The notes under the pieces were generated by a model, which saw nothing but the letters and a program-made list of their open reading frames with translations, ran no database searches and was not told the origin of the DNA. Positions 54,683 through 64,000 of a stretch of DNA of 64,000 nucleotides are shown piece after piece (position 1 is the stretch's first letter; each line of letters starts with the position of its first letter). Position numbers and translations under genes: made by a program. Origin of the DNA: Notolepis coatsorum. Lineage: Eukaryota; Chordata; Actinopteri; Aulopiformes; Paralepididae. Location of the stretch: positions 97,042,121-97,106,120 of the forward strand of contig OZ020589.1 in NCBI GenBank assembly GCA_963971535.1. The letters are read 5' to 3'.

Positions 54683-55302
54683 TCTTCAGGAAATAATTTA
54701 TTCGGCATGTTAAAAAGCATAAAAATCAACTAATTGATTAACAATGTTTTGGTTGACTAAGACCAAATGGAGCTATGAATAAACGCATGCATGGACTATG
54801 AGAGGGCAGTATAAAGCAGCACTTTAACTTTAAACTTCGTTTAATTTTTAACAATCTTAGTTCTTCTGAATTAAATGATTCATACTCTCCTTCTGTATTT
54901 CCATCTGACTAGACACATCTGCCACCAATGAAAATGTTTCTAAGCATCGAGTTTTTAAATCAATATTTTGGGGGGAATTGGTTTATCCAATTTAGTTGAT
55001 TAGGCCTAATCATGATGACCCTATACTCTCAAGTCATTTGACTGTTGCAAATCATACAACCAGGCTACAAACTTCAAGCCTTCATGCTTGAATTCCTTGA
55101 TCTGAATTTCTCTTTAAATAAAATGATACCATGACCAGAAACAAAACATGTCTGGACTGGACTGAACTAGCATGTAGCTAGTCTAAACTGAATGAGGTCA
55201 TGTTCTGAAGCTGTAGAAGGTGAGATTGCCTTTGAATGATTAGCATCTCCATTTGTCCTCCATTTTGGAAGAAGCAATGGGTGCAACAAGAGTTTCTATG
55301 TG
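54683..55302. other. Unique sequence before the LTR element
   Basis: No coding region, inverted termini or repeat recognised; this is the 5' flank of the BEL insertion. Confidence 0.5.
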
Positions 55303-56712
55303 TGTTCTGAAGGATCAGATTAAACCGAATATATATATTTAATTATATATATATATATTTAATTGTATTTGTATATCCCCTGATATCCCTTGTATATTCC
55401 TTGTACAATATGCATTGAATATCCCTTCTAGTCTACTGAACATCCCATAATAGTCTCCATTCTACCATTGGACGAGACCTTGGTGCCAGGTCGCCATACC
55501 CCTCAGACCAGGTTCAATCGTACCGCTCAACATGTATGGACAAGTCCTAGTTCCGCGTAGGAATATGTCTACCGCACCACTAATGGTACTATTTGTTCAT
55601 AGTGCGTATATATACTGCGCTATTAAAGTAGAGCTTTCCTTTTAGTCCAGTTCCTTACCCTCCAACAGAGTGACAGACGCAAAAGCCTCCCCGCGAACCA
55701 CGTGTGGGCAGTAAGGCCAATTCGGCCCAGTATCGGCATTGAGACATCGTGTATATTAATATTTGAATAGTCATATTTGGCACTATATCGTCGAGTTGGA
55801 CGTATTCTATTAAGCTAATAATAGTCTATTCATATGTAGTGCCTCGTGCGGTAAGAGTTCTATAGTAATCAGCACCCCCATCGTTTCGGGCATCAGCTGG
55901 ACGCTTATCCAGGGTGGTTGACCCCACGTGAAGCTGCACCCGAGGAGCTCCAGGCCAAAGAGCGAGTGGACCTGTATATTGGATTATTCTACCGACGACG
56001 GCTAGCCTTCCCCGGCTTGGATTATGCTTTGAGTACTTTGATTATTCTATGGATAAAGGCCAACACTGCGGTGTGTTGGAAATACCCCCCCCGGAGAGGA
56101 CGACAGGTGAGAAGACGTTCTACACGACGAGGTCGCCTCACGTCTCTCCATCGTGGACCGGAGGACGCCGGCCACAGAGAGTCCAACTGCTTTCATCTGT
56201 GGATCGAGGATCGCTGGGCACCGGGTCGCACGACTGTGGGCTCTCCCAGGATACCCTCGGCCAGACGGGATACAGCCAGACTCTACCCCCCCCCCTCCAG
56301 CTGTCCTACAAGCAGTCGGAACCTTCCCCTAGTGTATCCAGCTATATAATCATTCAAGTATCATTGCTATTGTTCCCTAAATATTCCAGGTTGTATATTT
56401 GCTTCCTGCGCAATCAGAGATTGGACATTCGATATTGATCTACCTACGAATACTCATTTGCCATAAAAGTGCATACTATTTCAAATCATAAATGTAATTA
56501 AGTGATCGTTGTACATACCTTTTGCTATGTATTATTATTAAACGCAGACTTTCGACTTGGTACATTTGTGTTGGATCCGTTTCATCAGGTGGGAGTGTTT
56601 ATCATAATTATTTATACCTAGTACTGGGTGGCCAGAGTCTAAAGTACAAGAGGTAGTGGTAGTAAGTATCATATCTAACAATACAGTCAGGGAATTGTAC
56701 CCCTCAGTTACA
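55303..56712 (+). repeat. 5' LTR of the BEL element
   Basis: It starts TGTTCTGAAGGATCAG and probably ends CAGTTACA, giving TG..CA ends and about 1410 bp. A TATATATA box lies at 55607-55614, and ATTAAA at 56537-56542 may be the polyadenylation signal. Open frames inside it (for example 55918-56349) occur in non-coding LTR and have no recognisable domain. Confidence 0.85.
55607..55614 (+). promoter_or_regulatory. LTR TATA box
   Basis: TATATATA in a GC-containing context (GTGCG before, CTGCGC after), conserved in the 3' LTR. This is the likely core promoter of the element's transcript. Confidence 0.5.
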
Positions 56713-56714
56713 AT

Positions 56715-56731
56715 TGGTCCTTCGAGCCGGA
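56715..56731 (+). promoter_or_regulatory. Primer binding site, tRNA-Tyr type
   Basis: TGGTCCTTCGAGCCGGA is complementary to the 3' end of eukaryotic tRNA-Tyr as I recall it (CCGGCTCGAAGGA plus CCA), 17 bases starting two bases after the LTR end. It primes minus-strand DNA synthesis. Confidence 0.75.
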
Positions 56732-56780
56732 GGGTAATCAGTGTAATATTAATATAGTGTTATTAATATTAAAATGGCCT

Positions 56781-59700
56781 ATGATGAACACTCCACGAAA
56801 CGATCCTCCTAACCAACAACGCCCGCGGCGCAAACGACAGCTCCCTCAGTACCTAGAGGCTTACGCTGTCAGTCAACAACCTAGTCTTCTACCAACAGTA
56901 AACGCGGTAAAACTAGAAAGTAAAATTATGTCTAACCCTAACGACCAGGCTACCCCGACCATAGAGGCCCCTATGGGTTCTAACGTAACTGACCCAGCTC
57001 ACGGTGGGGACCAGGGGGAACCAGACATGACTTTACACCCCGCCAATACCGAAGAAGTAGTCCCCGACGAGTCCCGGGAGGAAGACAACACTACCGAGAG
57101 AGAACCCGGCACGGAAGAAGATGAGGAGAGCACCGTGGAGATAGAGCTCCAAGACTCCGCACGGAGTACCCCAAGGGACGGCTCCCCTATACAACCGTCT
57201 TCTCCCAGCGAGGCAGAGAGGACACTACAGCAGGCATTCCTCGTCAGCCTGAAAGCCTCTACTGAACGCGATAGACTCCAGGGTGAACGCGATCGATTGC
57301 AGATACAGCAACGGAGCGAAGAAGAGCACATACGCCTGGAAATAAGACGCATTCAGATGGAAGAGAATATGGCAAGAGACCGGGCCGACGCCCAGCGCGC
57401 CGCCACCGGTGCCCAGAGAGAATCGGATCTCACCAAGCGCGAAGCCGAGCGCGACAGAGCACAAGCGCAACTAATAGAACAGCTGATCAGAAGCACCACA
57501 CCCCCTCCCTCCACCAGAGGCTCCAGGAACTCGTCTAGACATCACTCCAGGGCGGCATCCCCTAGCCGAGTAAGCGACCCTGAACTTGACCAACAGACGA
57601 GGTTTATACCCCCCGCAGACCCCCTTCCCCAACCGGTCCAAGCGAGACCCAGCCACCGGGAAGGAGCAGCATACACTGCGGAGAGGCTAAATCAGAGACT
57701 ACAAGCCCTGGATGACCTAACGGAAGACGAAGAGGAAGAGGAGGAGAACCACGCCCGACGACAGCACAGTACTCTACCGGACCAGGAGGTCCAGTACAGC
57801 CCAGGCTATACCCCCGCGGAGCTGCGCTACAGACCCCCGACGCTATTCACGGGTGAGCACGACGCACGACCCGCACCGAGGAACAGCACCTGGACCAGCA
57901 GGCCATGGTACACAGCCGGTACCAGCCCACGCCAAGGAGCAGGAGGAGACTCGCCTAGGAGGCCTCTCCCCCAACGCTCGCCGATGTATCAACAATCCGC
58001 GTCATACATTGGCACACCTATGGTACCAGACTTCACCCAGGAGAACCGGGCCCAGTATACGGAGCTCCGCATGTGTCTGGAGACAATGTTGGTGGATGTC
58101 ATTGATGAACGCCATAAATACGCGATACTACTGAAGCATTTAAAGGTACCCCGCGCACACAACATAGCGCTCGCCTACGCCACTTCCACGACCCCATACA
58201 CCGCAGCGCTGGTAGCGTTGGACCAGAGATATGGACGTATATGGGATTACGTGATCCAGGAGATCAGGCACATCGACCGCCTACCCCCAGCAACAGACAA
58301 TCGAGCACTGGACGACCTGTCCATCAGAGTGCAGTCCCTGGTAGGGATGCTGGGAGCGCAGAGGGAAAAGGGTAGGCATGAACTATACGCCAACTCAAAT
58401 GTAGAGAGGATCTTGGAGAAGCTACCGCCCGCCCGACAGGAGCGCTTTAGGCGGCAGAGAGACCACCGAGACCCTAATGGCCCCGAACCGAACCTCCTCG
58501 ATCTAGCCAACTTCCTGGCGAGAGAAGTCAGCAGCTTACGGCTAGATACATTCGGACGGAGCACCCCTGGCTCCAGAGAAGGAACCAGGAGACTAAATGA
58601 TGGAAGAAGATCGGTGACTGTCATGCACCAATCGGAGTCAGTGCCAAGCAGTAGGAGCCACAGTACCCCCTCAAGAAAGGAGAAGTGGAAGATAGTGTGC
58701 CCCTACTGTGAGAAAGAACACTGGCTGTCACAATGTGACTCATTCCCCAAGATGAATGCGGAGGAAGCGAGTCAATGGATAAAGTCCAACAGACGCTGTT
58801 TTCGCTGTGCGCGATCACACATGGCAGCCGAATGCCGCTTAAAGAAAAAGTGCAGTCGGTGCGATGGAGCCCATCTGGACATACTCCACGACAGTAACAG
58901 ACGGCGGCCTCCACCCGCACCATCAAGCAGCAAAGCAAGCGTCATGTACATCGACCCCGCCAGCAGCAGCGGAGCCAGAGTGCTCTTAAAGGTAGTCCGT
59001 GTGACATTGAGCTACCAGAATAAAGTCATGGACACTTACGCCGTCCTTGATGACGGGTCAGAGAAGACCCTTCTGCTCGCGTCCGCTGCGGCCCAGCTAG
59101 GGCTGCGGGGGAGCGAAAACCAAATGACAATTCGGACAATAAGAAGAGATTTGAAAACGATAAAGGGCGAGAATGTCTCATTCTCTATCGCAGCAAGCGG
59201 CCAGCCCGAGCGACGGTACAGGATTACAGATGCTTTCACCAGCCAAGAAATAGGACTCTCGCGGTACACATACCCCGTAGCCAAGCTGATGGAGAAATAT
59301 GTACATCTACGCAAGCTACCGATCCCACTCATAGACGGTGCTACCCCGACACTGTTGATAGGCTCCGACCATGCAGACCTCATTGTCCCGATAGACCGGG
59401 TTCATACCGGACCCAGAGGCTGTCCTGCAGCAGTCGAGACCCGCCTAGGATGGACTCTCCAAGGCCCACTCGCCAAATCTCTCAACCGAACCACAGCCAC
59501 TAGCTGTCTCCACTCCCGAGTCACAGAGGGAGACACCGCACTCCTGCAGCATGTAGAGAGGCTATGGACCTTAGAACAAATGCCCTTTAAGAACGAAAAG
59601 AAAGACATTCGCTCTAAAGACGACATCTACGCCATTAACCTCCTCGAGACGGGAACAAAGAGAGTCCCAGTCAGCGGCGTGTTGAGATACGCCACGCCAC

Positions 59701-61532
59701 TCCTGCGGCGGGAAGGGATGCCTACCTTTCACGCAAAGAAAGACGCCACAGAGCGGTACCTACTAAACACAGAGCGGCGCTTAGCCAAGGACCCCGCCCA
59801 AGAAAGTGTATACCGCGCTGAGATTGAGAAGCTCATCACAGCGGGACACGTCACAAAGATTGACATTAAAGAGGCCGACCAGACGACTGAATCGTGGTAC
59901 GTGCCCCACCACAAGGTTCATCACAACGGCAAAGACCGCATCGTGTTTAACTGCAGCTACCAGATCGGATCCCAAAATCTGAATAAAGAGCTATTGCCCG
60001 GTCCTACACTCGGCCCCTCCCTACTAGGCGTACTACTCCGCTTCCGCCAGGACAAGGTGGCTATCAGCGGGGATATCAAAGGGATGTTCCTGCAGGTGAG
60101 ATTAGTAGAGGAGGACAAGCCCCTGTTGCGGTTCCTATGGAGAGAGAGGCCAGGAGATGAGCACCCAGCCATCTACCAATGGGAAGTCCTCCCTTTCGGA
60201 ACTACATGCAGCCCATGCTGTGCTACATTTGCACTACAGAGACATGTCGCAGAGGACCCAGCAGCGGACGAAGAGGTCCGACACAGTGTGAAGAACAGCT
60301 TCTACGTAGATAACTGTCTACAAAGCGTTTCGACCCAGGAAGAAGCCGAGGCTCTCCTACATAAACTCCGCGCCTCTCTGATCAAAGGCGGCTTTGATCT
60401 CAGGCAGTGGGCCAGCAGCGATCCGCACGTACTGCGCAGCCTCTCCTCCGAGGACAAGGCAGCGAGCAGCGAGACCTGGATGGCCACAATCCCAGGAGAA
60501 GCCCAAGAGATGACACTAGGACTAGTGTGGCGCTTCAAAACAGATTCGCTCCACTATAGACACCAACCCCTGACCACGGAGCAGGGAAGGTCGACGGCAA
60601 TACCGACCACCAGACGGAGTGTGTACAGAACACTCGCCCGACAATATGACCCGTTAGGATGTATACTACCGTACACCACCAGGGCAAAGATGATTGTACG
60701 AGCATTGTGGGACAAGGACCAGGGCTGGGACGACCCCATTCCCGCACACCTTGCATCCACCTGGAGAGAGTGGGAGATGGAACTCCACTCACTCCCAGGC
60801 GTTAATATACGCCGAAGCTACTTCCCACCCACGGTGAGGCCAGAGACATGTAAAATGGATTTACACGTCTTCAGTGACGCCTCCGAGGTCGCCTACGGAT
60901 CAGTAGCCTACTTGCGGGCCCAAGAAGAGGGGGGAGAGATCTACACAGCATTCATCCTCGCCCGCTCGAGAATAGCCCCACGCAAGCAACAGTCTATCCC
61001 ACGTCTAGAGCTCTGCGCAGCCCTCGCAGGAGCGCATCTAGCCACGCTCATCCAACGTGAGCTCACCATTCCGGTGCATAGAACAATCCTGTGGTCAGAT
61101 TCCACGACAGTACTCGCCTGGATCAAATCGGATTCATGCAAATACAAAGTCTTCGTGGGAGTCAGAGTCACTGAGATTCAAGAGTTAACCGGAGAGTTAA
61201 CCGGAGAAGCAAACTGGCGCTATGTTGATACAAAACACAACCCAGCTGACGTCATCACCCGGGGAATGTCCCTAGATGACTTAACCCGTCATAACATCTA
61301 CAGTGACGGACCAGCATTCCTCAAGCTCCCGGAAGGAGATTGGCCCACGCCCACCCCGAGGGAAGCAAGTGACGAGGAGGCTGAGAATAAGAAACCCATG
61401 TTCTGTGGATTGAGCACTGTTGTCTCCGCAGACCCCAACATAGACGATTGCATTACCATAGAGAGTGCGCAGCAACGGACATTCCTGCGGCACCACCCAG
61501 AGATTAAGTCCCCCGCTGATGTCAGCAGCTGA
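56781..61532 (+). CDS. BEL/Pao gag-protease-RT-RNase H polyprotein
   Basis: 1583 residues from the first in-frame ATG (56781); the frame itself is open from 56757. Order: a basic then acidic N-terminus, an E/R-rich coiled coil (about residues 140-235), the Pao-type gag region with YAILLKHLKVPRAHNIALAY (about 450), three zinc knuckles starting at C640, C673 and C691, the aspartic protease motif DDGS (757-760), reverse transcriptase with D1098 (GDIKG) and YVDN (1175-1178), and RNase H with D1366 (FSDAS), E1410 (RLEL) and D1440 (WSDS). YVDN replaces the usual YVDD, as in some BEL elements. The frame stops just before the integrase; a one-base offset separates them. It acts as a virus-like particle structural protein and replication enzyme. 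Confidence 0.95.
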   Translation: MMNTPRNDPPNQQRPRRKRQLPQYLEAYAVSQQPSLLPTVNAVKLESKIMSNPNDQATPTIEAPMGSNVTDPAHGGDQGEPDMTLHPANTEEVVPDESREEDNTTEREPGTEEDEESTVEIELQDSARSTPRDGSPIQPSSPSEAERTLQQAFLVSLKASTERDRLQGERDRLQIQQRSEEEHIRLEIRRIQMEENMARDRADAQRAATGAQRESDLTKREAERDRAQAQLIEQLIRSTTPPPSTRGSRNSSRHHSRAASPSRVSDPELDQQTRFIPPADPLPQPVQARPSHREGAAYTAERLNQRLQALDDLTEDEEEEEENHARRQHSTLPDQEVQYSPGYTPAELRYRPPTLFTGEHDARPAPRNSTWTSRPWYTAGTSPRQGAGGDSPRRPLPQRSPMYQQSASYIGTPMVPDFTQENRAQYTELRMCLETMLVDVIDERHKYAILLKHLKVPRAHNIALAYATSTTPYTAALVALDQRYGRIWDYVIQEIRHIDRLPPATDNRALDDLSIRVQSLVGMLGAQREKGRHELYANSNVERILEKLPPARQERFRRQRDHRDPNGPEPNLLDLANFLAREVSSLRLDTFGRSTPGSREGTRRLNDGRRSVTVMHQSESVPSSRSHSTPSRKEKWKIVCPYCEKEHWLSQCDSFPKMNAEEASQWIKSNRRCFRCARSHMAAECRLKKKCSRCDGAHLDILHDSNRRRPPPAPSSSKASVMYIDPASSSGARVLLKVVRVTLSYQNKVMDTYAVLDDGSEKTLLLASAAAQLGLRGSENQMTIRTIRRDLKTIKGENVSFSIAASGQPERRYRITDAFTSQEIGLSRYTYPVAKLMEKYVHLRKLPIPLIDGATPTLLIGSDHADLIVPIDRVHTGPRGCPAAVETRLGWTLQGPLAKSLNRTTATSCLHSRVTEGDTALLQHVERLWTLEQMPFKNEKKDIRSKDDIYAINLLETGTKRVPVSGVLRYATPLLRREGMPTFHAKKDATERYLLNTERRLAKDPAQESVYRAEIEKLITAGHVTKIDIKEADQTTESWYVPHHKVHHNGKDRIVFNCSYQIGSQNLNKELLPGPTLGPSLLGVLLRFRQDKVAISGDIKGMFLQVRLVEEDKPLLRFLWRERPGDEHPAIYQWEVLPFGTTCSPCCATFALQRHVAEDPAADEEVRHSVKNSFYVDNCLQSVSTQEEAEALLHKLRASLIKGGFDLRQWASSDPHVLRSLSSEDKAASSETWMATIPGEAQEMTLGLVWRFKTDSLHYRHQPLTTEQGRSTAIPTTRRSVYRTLARQYDPLGCILPYTTRAKMIVRALWDKDQGWDDPIPAHLASTWREWEMELHSLPGVNIRRSYFPPTVRPETCKMDLHVFSDASEVAYGSVAYLRAQEEGGEIYTAFILARSRIAPRKQQSIPRLELCAALAGAHLATLIQRELTIPVHRTILWSDSTTVLAWIKSDSCKYKVFVGVRVTEIQELTGELTGEANWRYVDTKHNPADVITRGMSLDDLTRHNIYSDGPAFLKLPEGDWPTPTPREASDEEAENKKPMFCGLSTVVSADPNIDDCITIESAQQRTFLRHHPEIKSPADVSS

Positions 61533-62907
61533 CTACGAGGAAGCAGAACTGCTTCTACTGCAACGAGCCCAGAGAGACTCGTTCCCCGATGAACTAGACT
61601 GTCTACAGGGAGGAAAGCCCGTCCCATCAGACAGCAGATTGATTCATCTGGCCCCCGAGAGTGACACACATACCCTCATCAGAGTGGGTGGTCGCCTGCG
61701 GAGAGCCCCCAATTTACCGGATGACATTAAGTACCCGATCGTATTGAACAGCCGACACAAGGTCACAGAGCTGATTATAAAGAAATACGACGAGGATGTA
61801 CACCACGCAGGAGCAGAGAGAGTCTTCGCGGAAATCAGACGTCGTTACTGGATACTTCAAGGAAGAGAGGCGGTGCGACGCTTCCAGCGAACCTGTCTAG
61901 ACTGCCGAAAGTGGCGCGCGCAGCCCAGCATACCACGGATGGCTGACCTACCTCCATGTCGCCTCCGACTCGGCGACAAGCCATTCCACTCAACAGGCAT
62001 GGACTGTTTTGGCCCGCTGCACATAAAGAAAGGAAGAGGCACCGAGAAGCGGTGGGGTATTGTATTCAAATGCAGGACCACCAGAGCGATACATATCGAG
62101 CTCCTTCCGACCATGAGCGCAGACTCATTCCTTATGGCCTTCCGAAGATTCACATCACAGAAAGGAAAACCGTCTACATTATTGTCCGATCACGGGACAA
62201 ACTTCAAAGGCGGAGAAAGAGAGCTGAGGGAGAGCTTCCAAGCTATGGGCCCAGAACTTAAGACCCACCTCGCTCCAGCCCAGATTGACTTCCAATTCAA
62301 CCCCCCAAACGCACCCCACTTCGGTGGAACTTGGGAACGAGAAGTACGTTCTATAAAGACAGCCCTGTATGCAGTACTTGGGGCCCAGACTGTGGCGGAA
62401 GAAGTCCTAATGACAGTCCTCACGGAGATTGAGGGAGTATTGAACTCAAAGCCCCTCGGTTACGTCTCCAGTGATGTAGCAGATGTCGACCCAGTCACCC
62501 CCAACACCCTCCTGATGGGGTGGCTAGATCCCGCGTTACCCCAGACAATGTACCGGCCTGAAGAAGCGAACGGCCGACGAATGTGGAGGTACAGCCAAGT
62601 ATTAGCCGACAAGTTTTGGAGCAGTTTCCTACTGCACTACCTACCGTCTCTACAGACCCGCCAGAAGTGGGTAAAAGAGAGAGACAATTTGACGGAAGGA
62701 ACAGTCGTCATGATTATTGACCAGTCACTACCCAGAGCTATGTGGCCGGCTGGCCGCGTAAGCAAAGTGATCACCGGTGCCGATGGCAAGGTCCGAGCAG
62801 CTGAAGTACTCGTCCAGGGGCGCATTTACACCCGTCCTGTGGCGAGGCTCATAGAACTGCCCCGACTCCCAGACACAATCGATGACCATGACCCTATGAC
62901 TTTGTGA
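61465..62907 (+). CDS. BEL/Pao integrase (frame offset from pol)
   Basis: This frame is open from 61465 (GTG) and overlaps the previous one by 68 bases; the first ATG is at 61519. Counting from 61465: zinc-binding H113/H114 with C144 and C147 (CLDC), the catalytic triad D180 (GMDCFGPL), D242 (LLSDHGTN) and E291 (GTWERE), then the BEL-specific C-terminal domain (MWRYSQVLADKFWSSFLLHY to RPVARLIELPRLP). All catalytic residues are intact. It would be produced either by a frameshift near the C run at 61510-61514 or, if the extra base is an error or mutation, as the end of a single polyprotein. Confidence 0.93.
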   Translation: MRSNGHSCGTTQRLSPPLMSAADYEEAELLLLQRAQRDSFPDELDCLQGGKPVPSDSRLIHLAPESDTHTLIRVGGRLRRAPNLPDDIKYPIVLNSRHKVTELIIKKYDEDVHHAGAERVFAEIRRRYWILQGREAVRRFQRTCLDCRKWRAQPSIPRMADLPPCRLRLGDKPFHSTGMDCFGPLHIKKGRGTEKRWGIVFKCRTTRAIHIELLPTMSADSFLMAFRRFTSQKGKPSTLLSDHGTNFKGGERELRESFQAMGPELKTHLAPAQIDFQFNPPNAPHFGGTWEREVRSIKTALYAVLGAQTVAEEVLMTVLTEIEGVLNSKPLGYVSSDVADVDPVTPNTLLMGWLDPALPQTMYRPEEANGRRMWRYSQVLADKFWSSFLLHYLPSLQTRQKWVKERDNLTEGTVVMIIDQSLPRAMWPAGRVSKVITGADGKVRAAEVLVQGRIYTRPVARLIELPRLPDTIDDHDPMTL

Positions 62908-62989
62908 GTTGACTGACCCTTACAGCGAACCCTTGAGTGGTACACAGTGCGGTTAATCTGTCTCTGCTTAACTAATTGGGTTGGGACCA

Positions 62990-63002
62990 ATTAGGGGGCG
63001 GC
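62990..63002 (+). promoter_or_regulatory. Polypurine tract
   Basis: AATTAGGGGGCGGC immediately before the 3' LTR, the expected plus-strand primer. It is interrupted by one or two pyrimidines. Confidence 0.65.
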
Positions 63003-64000
63003 TGTTCTGAAGGATCAGATTAAACCGAATATATATATTTAATTATATATATATATTTAATTGTATTTGTATATCCCCTGATATCCCTTGTATATTCCTT
63101 GTACAATATGCATTGAATATCCCTTCTAGTCTACTGAACATCCCATAATAGTCTCCATTCTACCATTGGACGAGACCTTGGTGCCAGGTCGCCATACCCC
63201 TCAGACCAGGTTCAATCGTACCGCTCAACATGTATGGACAAGTCCTAGTTCCGCGTAGGAATATGTCTACCACACCACTAATGGTACTATTTGTTCATAG
63301 TGCGTATATATACTGCGCTATTAAAGTAGAGCTTTCCTTTTAGTCCAGTTCCTTACCCTCCAACAGAGTGACAGACGCAAAAGCCTCCCCGCGAACCACG
63401 TGTGGGCAGTAAGGCCAATTCGGCCCAGTATCGGCATTGAGACATCGTGTATATTAATATTTGAATAGTCATATTTGGCACTATATCGTCAAGTTGGACG
63501 TATTCTATTAAGCTAATAATAGTCTATTCATATGTAGTGCCTCGTGCGGTAAGAGTTCTATAGTAATCAGCACCCCCATCGTTTCGGGCATCAGCTGGAC
63601 GCTTATCCAGGGTGGTTGACCCCACGTGAAGCTGCACCCGAGGAGCTCCAGGCCAAAGAGCGAGTGGACCTGTATATTGGATTATTCTACCGACGACGGC
63701 TAGCCTTCCCCGGCTTGGATTATGCTTTGAGTACTTTGATTATTCTATGGATAAAGGCCAACACTGCGGTGTGTTGGAAATACCCCCCCCCGGAGAGGAC
63801 GACAGGTGAGAAGACGTTCTACACGACGAGGTCGCCTCACGTCTCTCCATCGTGGACCGGAGGACGCCGGCCACAGAGAGTCCAAATGCTTTCATCTGTG
63901 GATCGAGGATCGCTGGGCACCGGGTCGCACGACTGTGGGCTCTCCCAGGATACCCTCGGCCAGACGGGATACAGCCAGACTCTACCCCCCCCCTCCAGCT
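63003..64000 (+). repeat. 3' LTR of the BEL element, truncated
   Basis: Matches the 5' LTR from its first base through about position 990. By eye I count three substitutions (G/A near 63271, G/A near 63490, C/A near 63886) and three length differences in AT or C runs. The remaining 400 bases lie outside the window. Confidence 0.93.

Larger units (their letters stand above)
55303..64000 (+). mobile_element. BEL/Pao LTR retrotransposon (3' LTR cut by window edge)
   Basis: The order is 5' LTR, tRNA-Tyr-type primer site, a long gag-protease-reverse transcriptase-RNase H frame, an integrase frame, a purine-rich tract and a 3' LTR. The domain order with protease before RT and a Pao-type protease, and an integrase ending in the BEL-specific C-terminal domain, define BEL/Pao. 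No envelope-like frame follows the integrase. LTRs differ by about three substitutions in the visible 1 kb, so the insertion is recent. Confidence 0.95.

Noticed and set aside
55918-56438. Open frames of 129-143 codons
   Set aside because: They lie inside the LTR, upstream of the primer site, overlap each other in different frames and show no protein motif.

Overview
The window is vertebrate, almost certainly teleost fish, genomic DNA. The host gene is split into exons with consensus GT/AG junctions, and most of the remaining sequence is nested transposons typical of fish: hAT, TTAA-flanked piggyBac-like and TA-flanked mariner-type MITEs, L2-like and L1-like LINEs, tRNA-derived SINEs and a BEL/Pao LTR retrotransposon. 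There is no bacterial gene organisation, no CRISPR array and no free-standing tRNA or rRNA gene.

Host gene. Eight coding exons of one kinesin light chain gene (klc, best fit klc2) lie on the minus strand from the start codon at 37530 down to 4247. Their phases join into one continuous frame of 417 codons plus one base. In order they encode the heptad-repeat coiled coil that binds kinesin heavy chain, an acidic linker with the LFP motif, and about five tetratricopeptide repeats. The last exons are missing and must lie beyond position 1; a 5' UTR exon must lie above 37533. Introns are 1.1 to 10.7 kb and stuffed with mobile elements, some landing 12 to 34 bases from splice sites.

Region by region. 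1-4.2 kb: a TTAA-flanked element carrying a nested hAT with a six-copy 177-bp array. 4.2-12.2 kb: klc exons 8, 7 and 6 among hATs, two SINE types and a broken L2-like LINE. 13.7-19.7 kb: piggyBac-like and hAT nests, plus an inverted repeat split by a LINE. 20-24 kb: exons 5, 4 and 3 with several minisatellites. 24.3-30.8 kb: a large composite hAT and a piggyBac-like element split by an L1 fragment. 34-37.5 kb: exons 2 and 1, with a degenerate antisense LINE between them. 38.5-44.2 kb: a near-identical inverted duplication around a minisatellite. 44.9-54.7 kb: two more large TTAA-flanked elements with nested hATs, an L2 remnant split by a Mutator-like insertion, and a LINE-derived 46-bp minisatellite. 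55.3-64 kb: a young BEL/Pao element with its 5' LTR, a tRNA-Tyr-type primer site, gag-protease-RT-RNase H, an integrase frame offset by one base, and a 3' LTR cut off by the window edge.

Nested insertions can be ordered in time because target-site duplications and unoccupied paralogous sites are often both present in the window. All boundaries were read by eye. Family names rest on target-site duplication length, terminal sequence and protein motifs, not on a database search.
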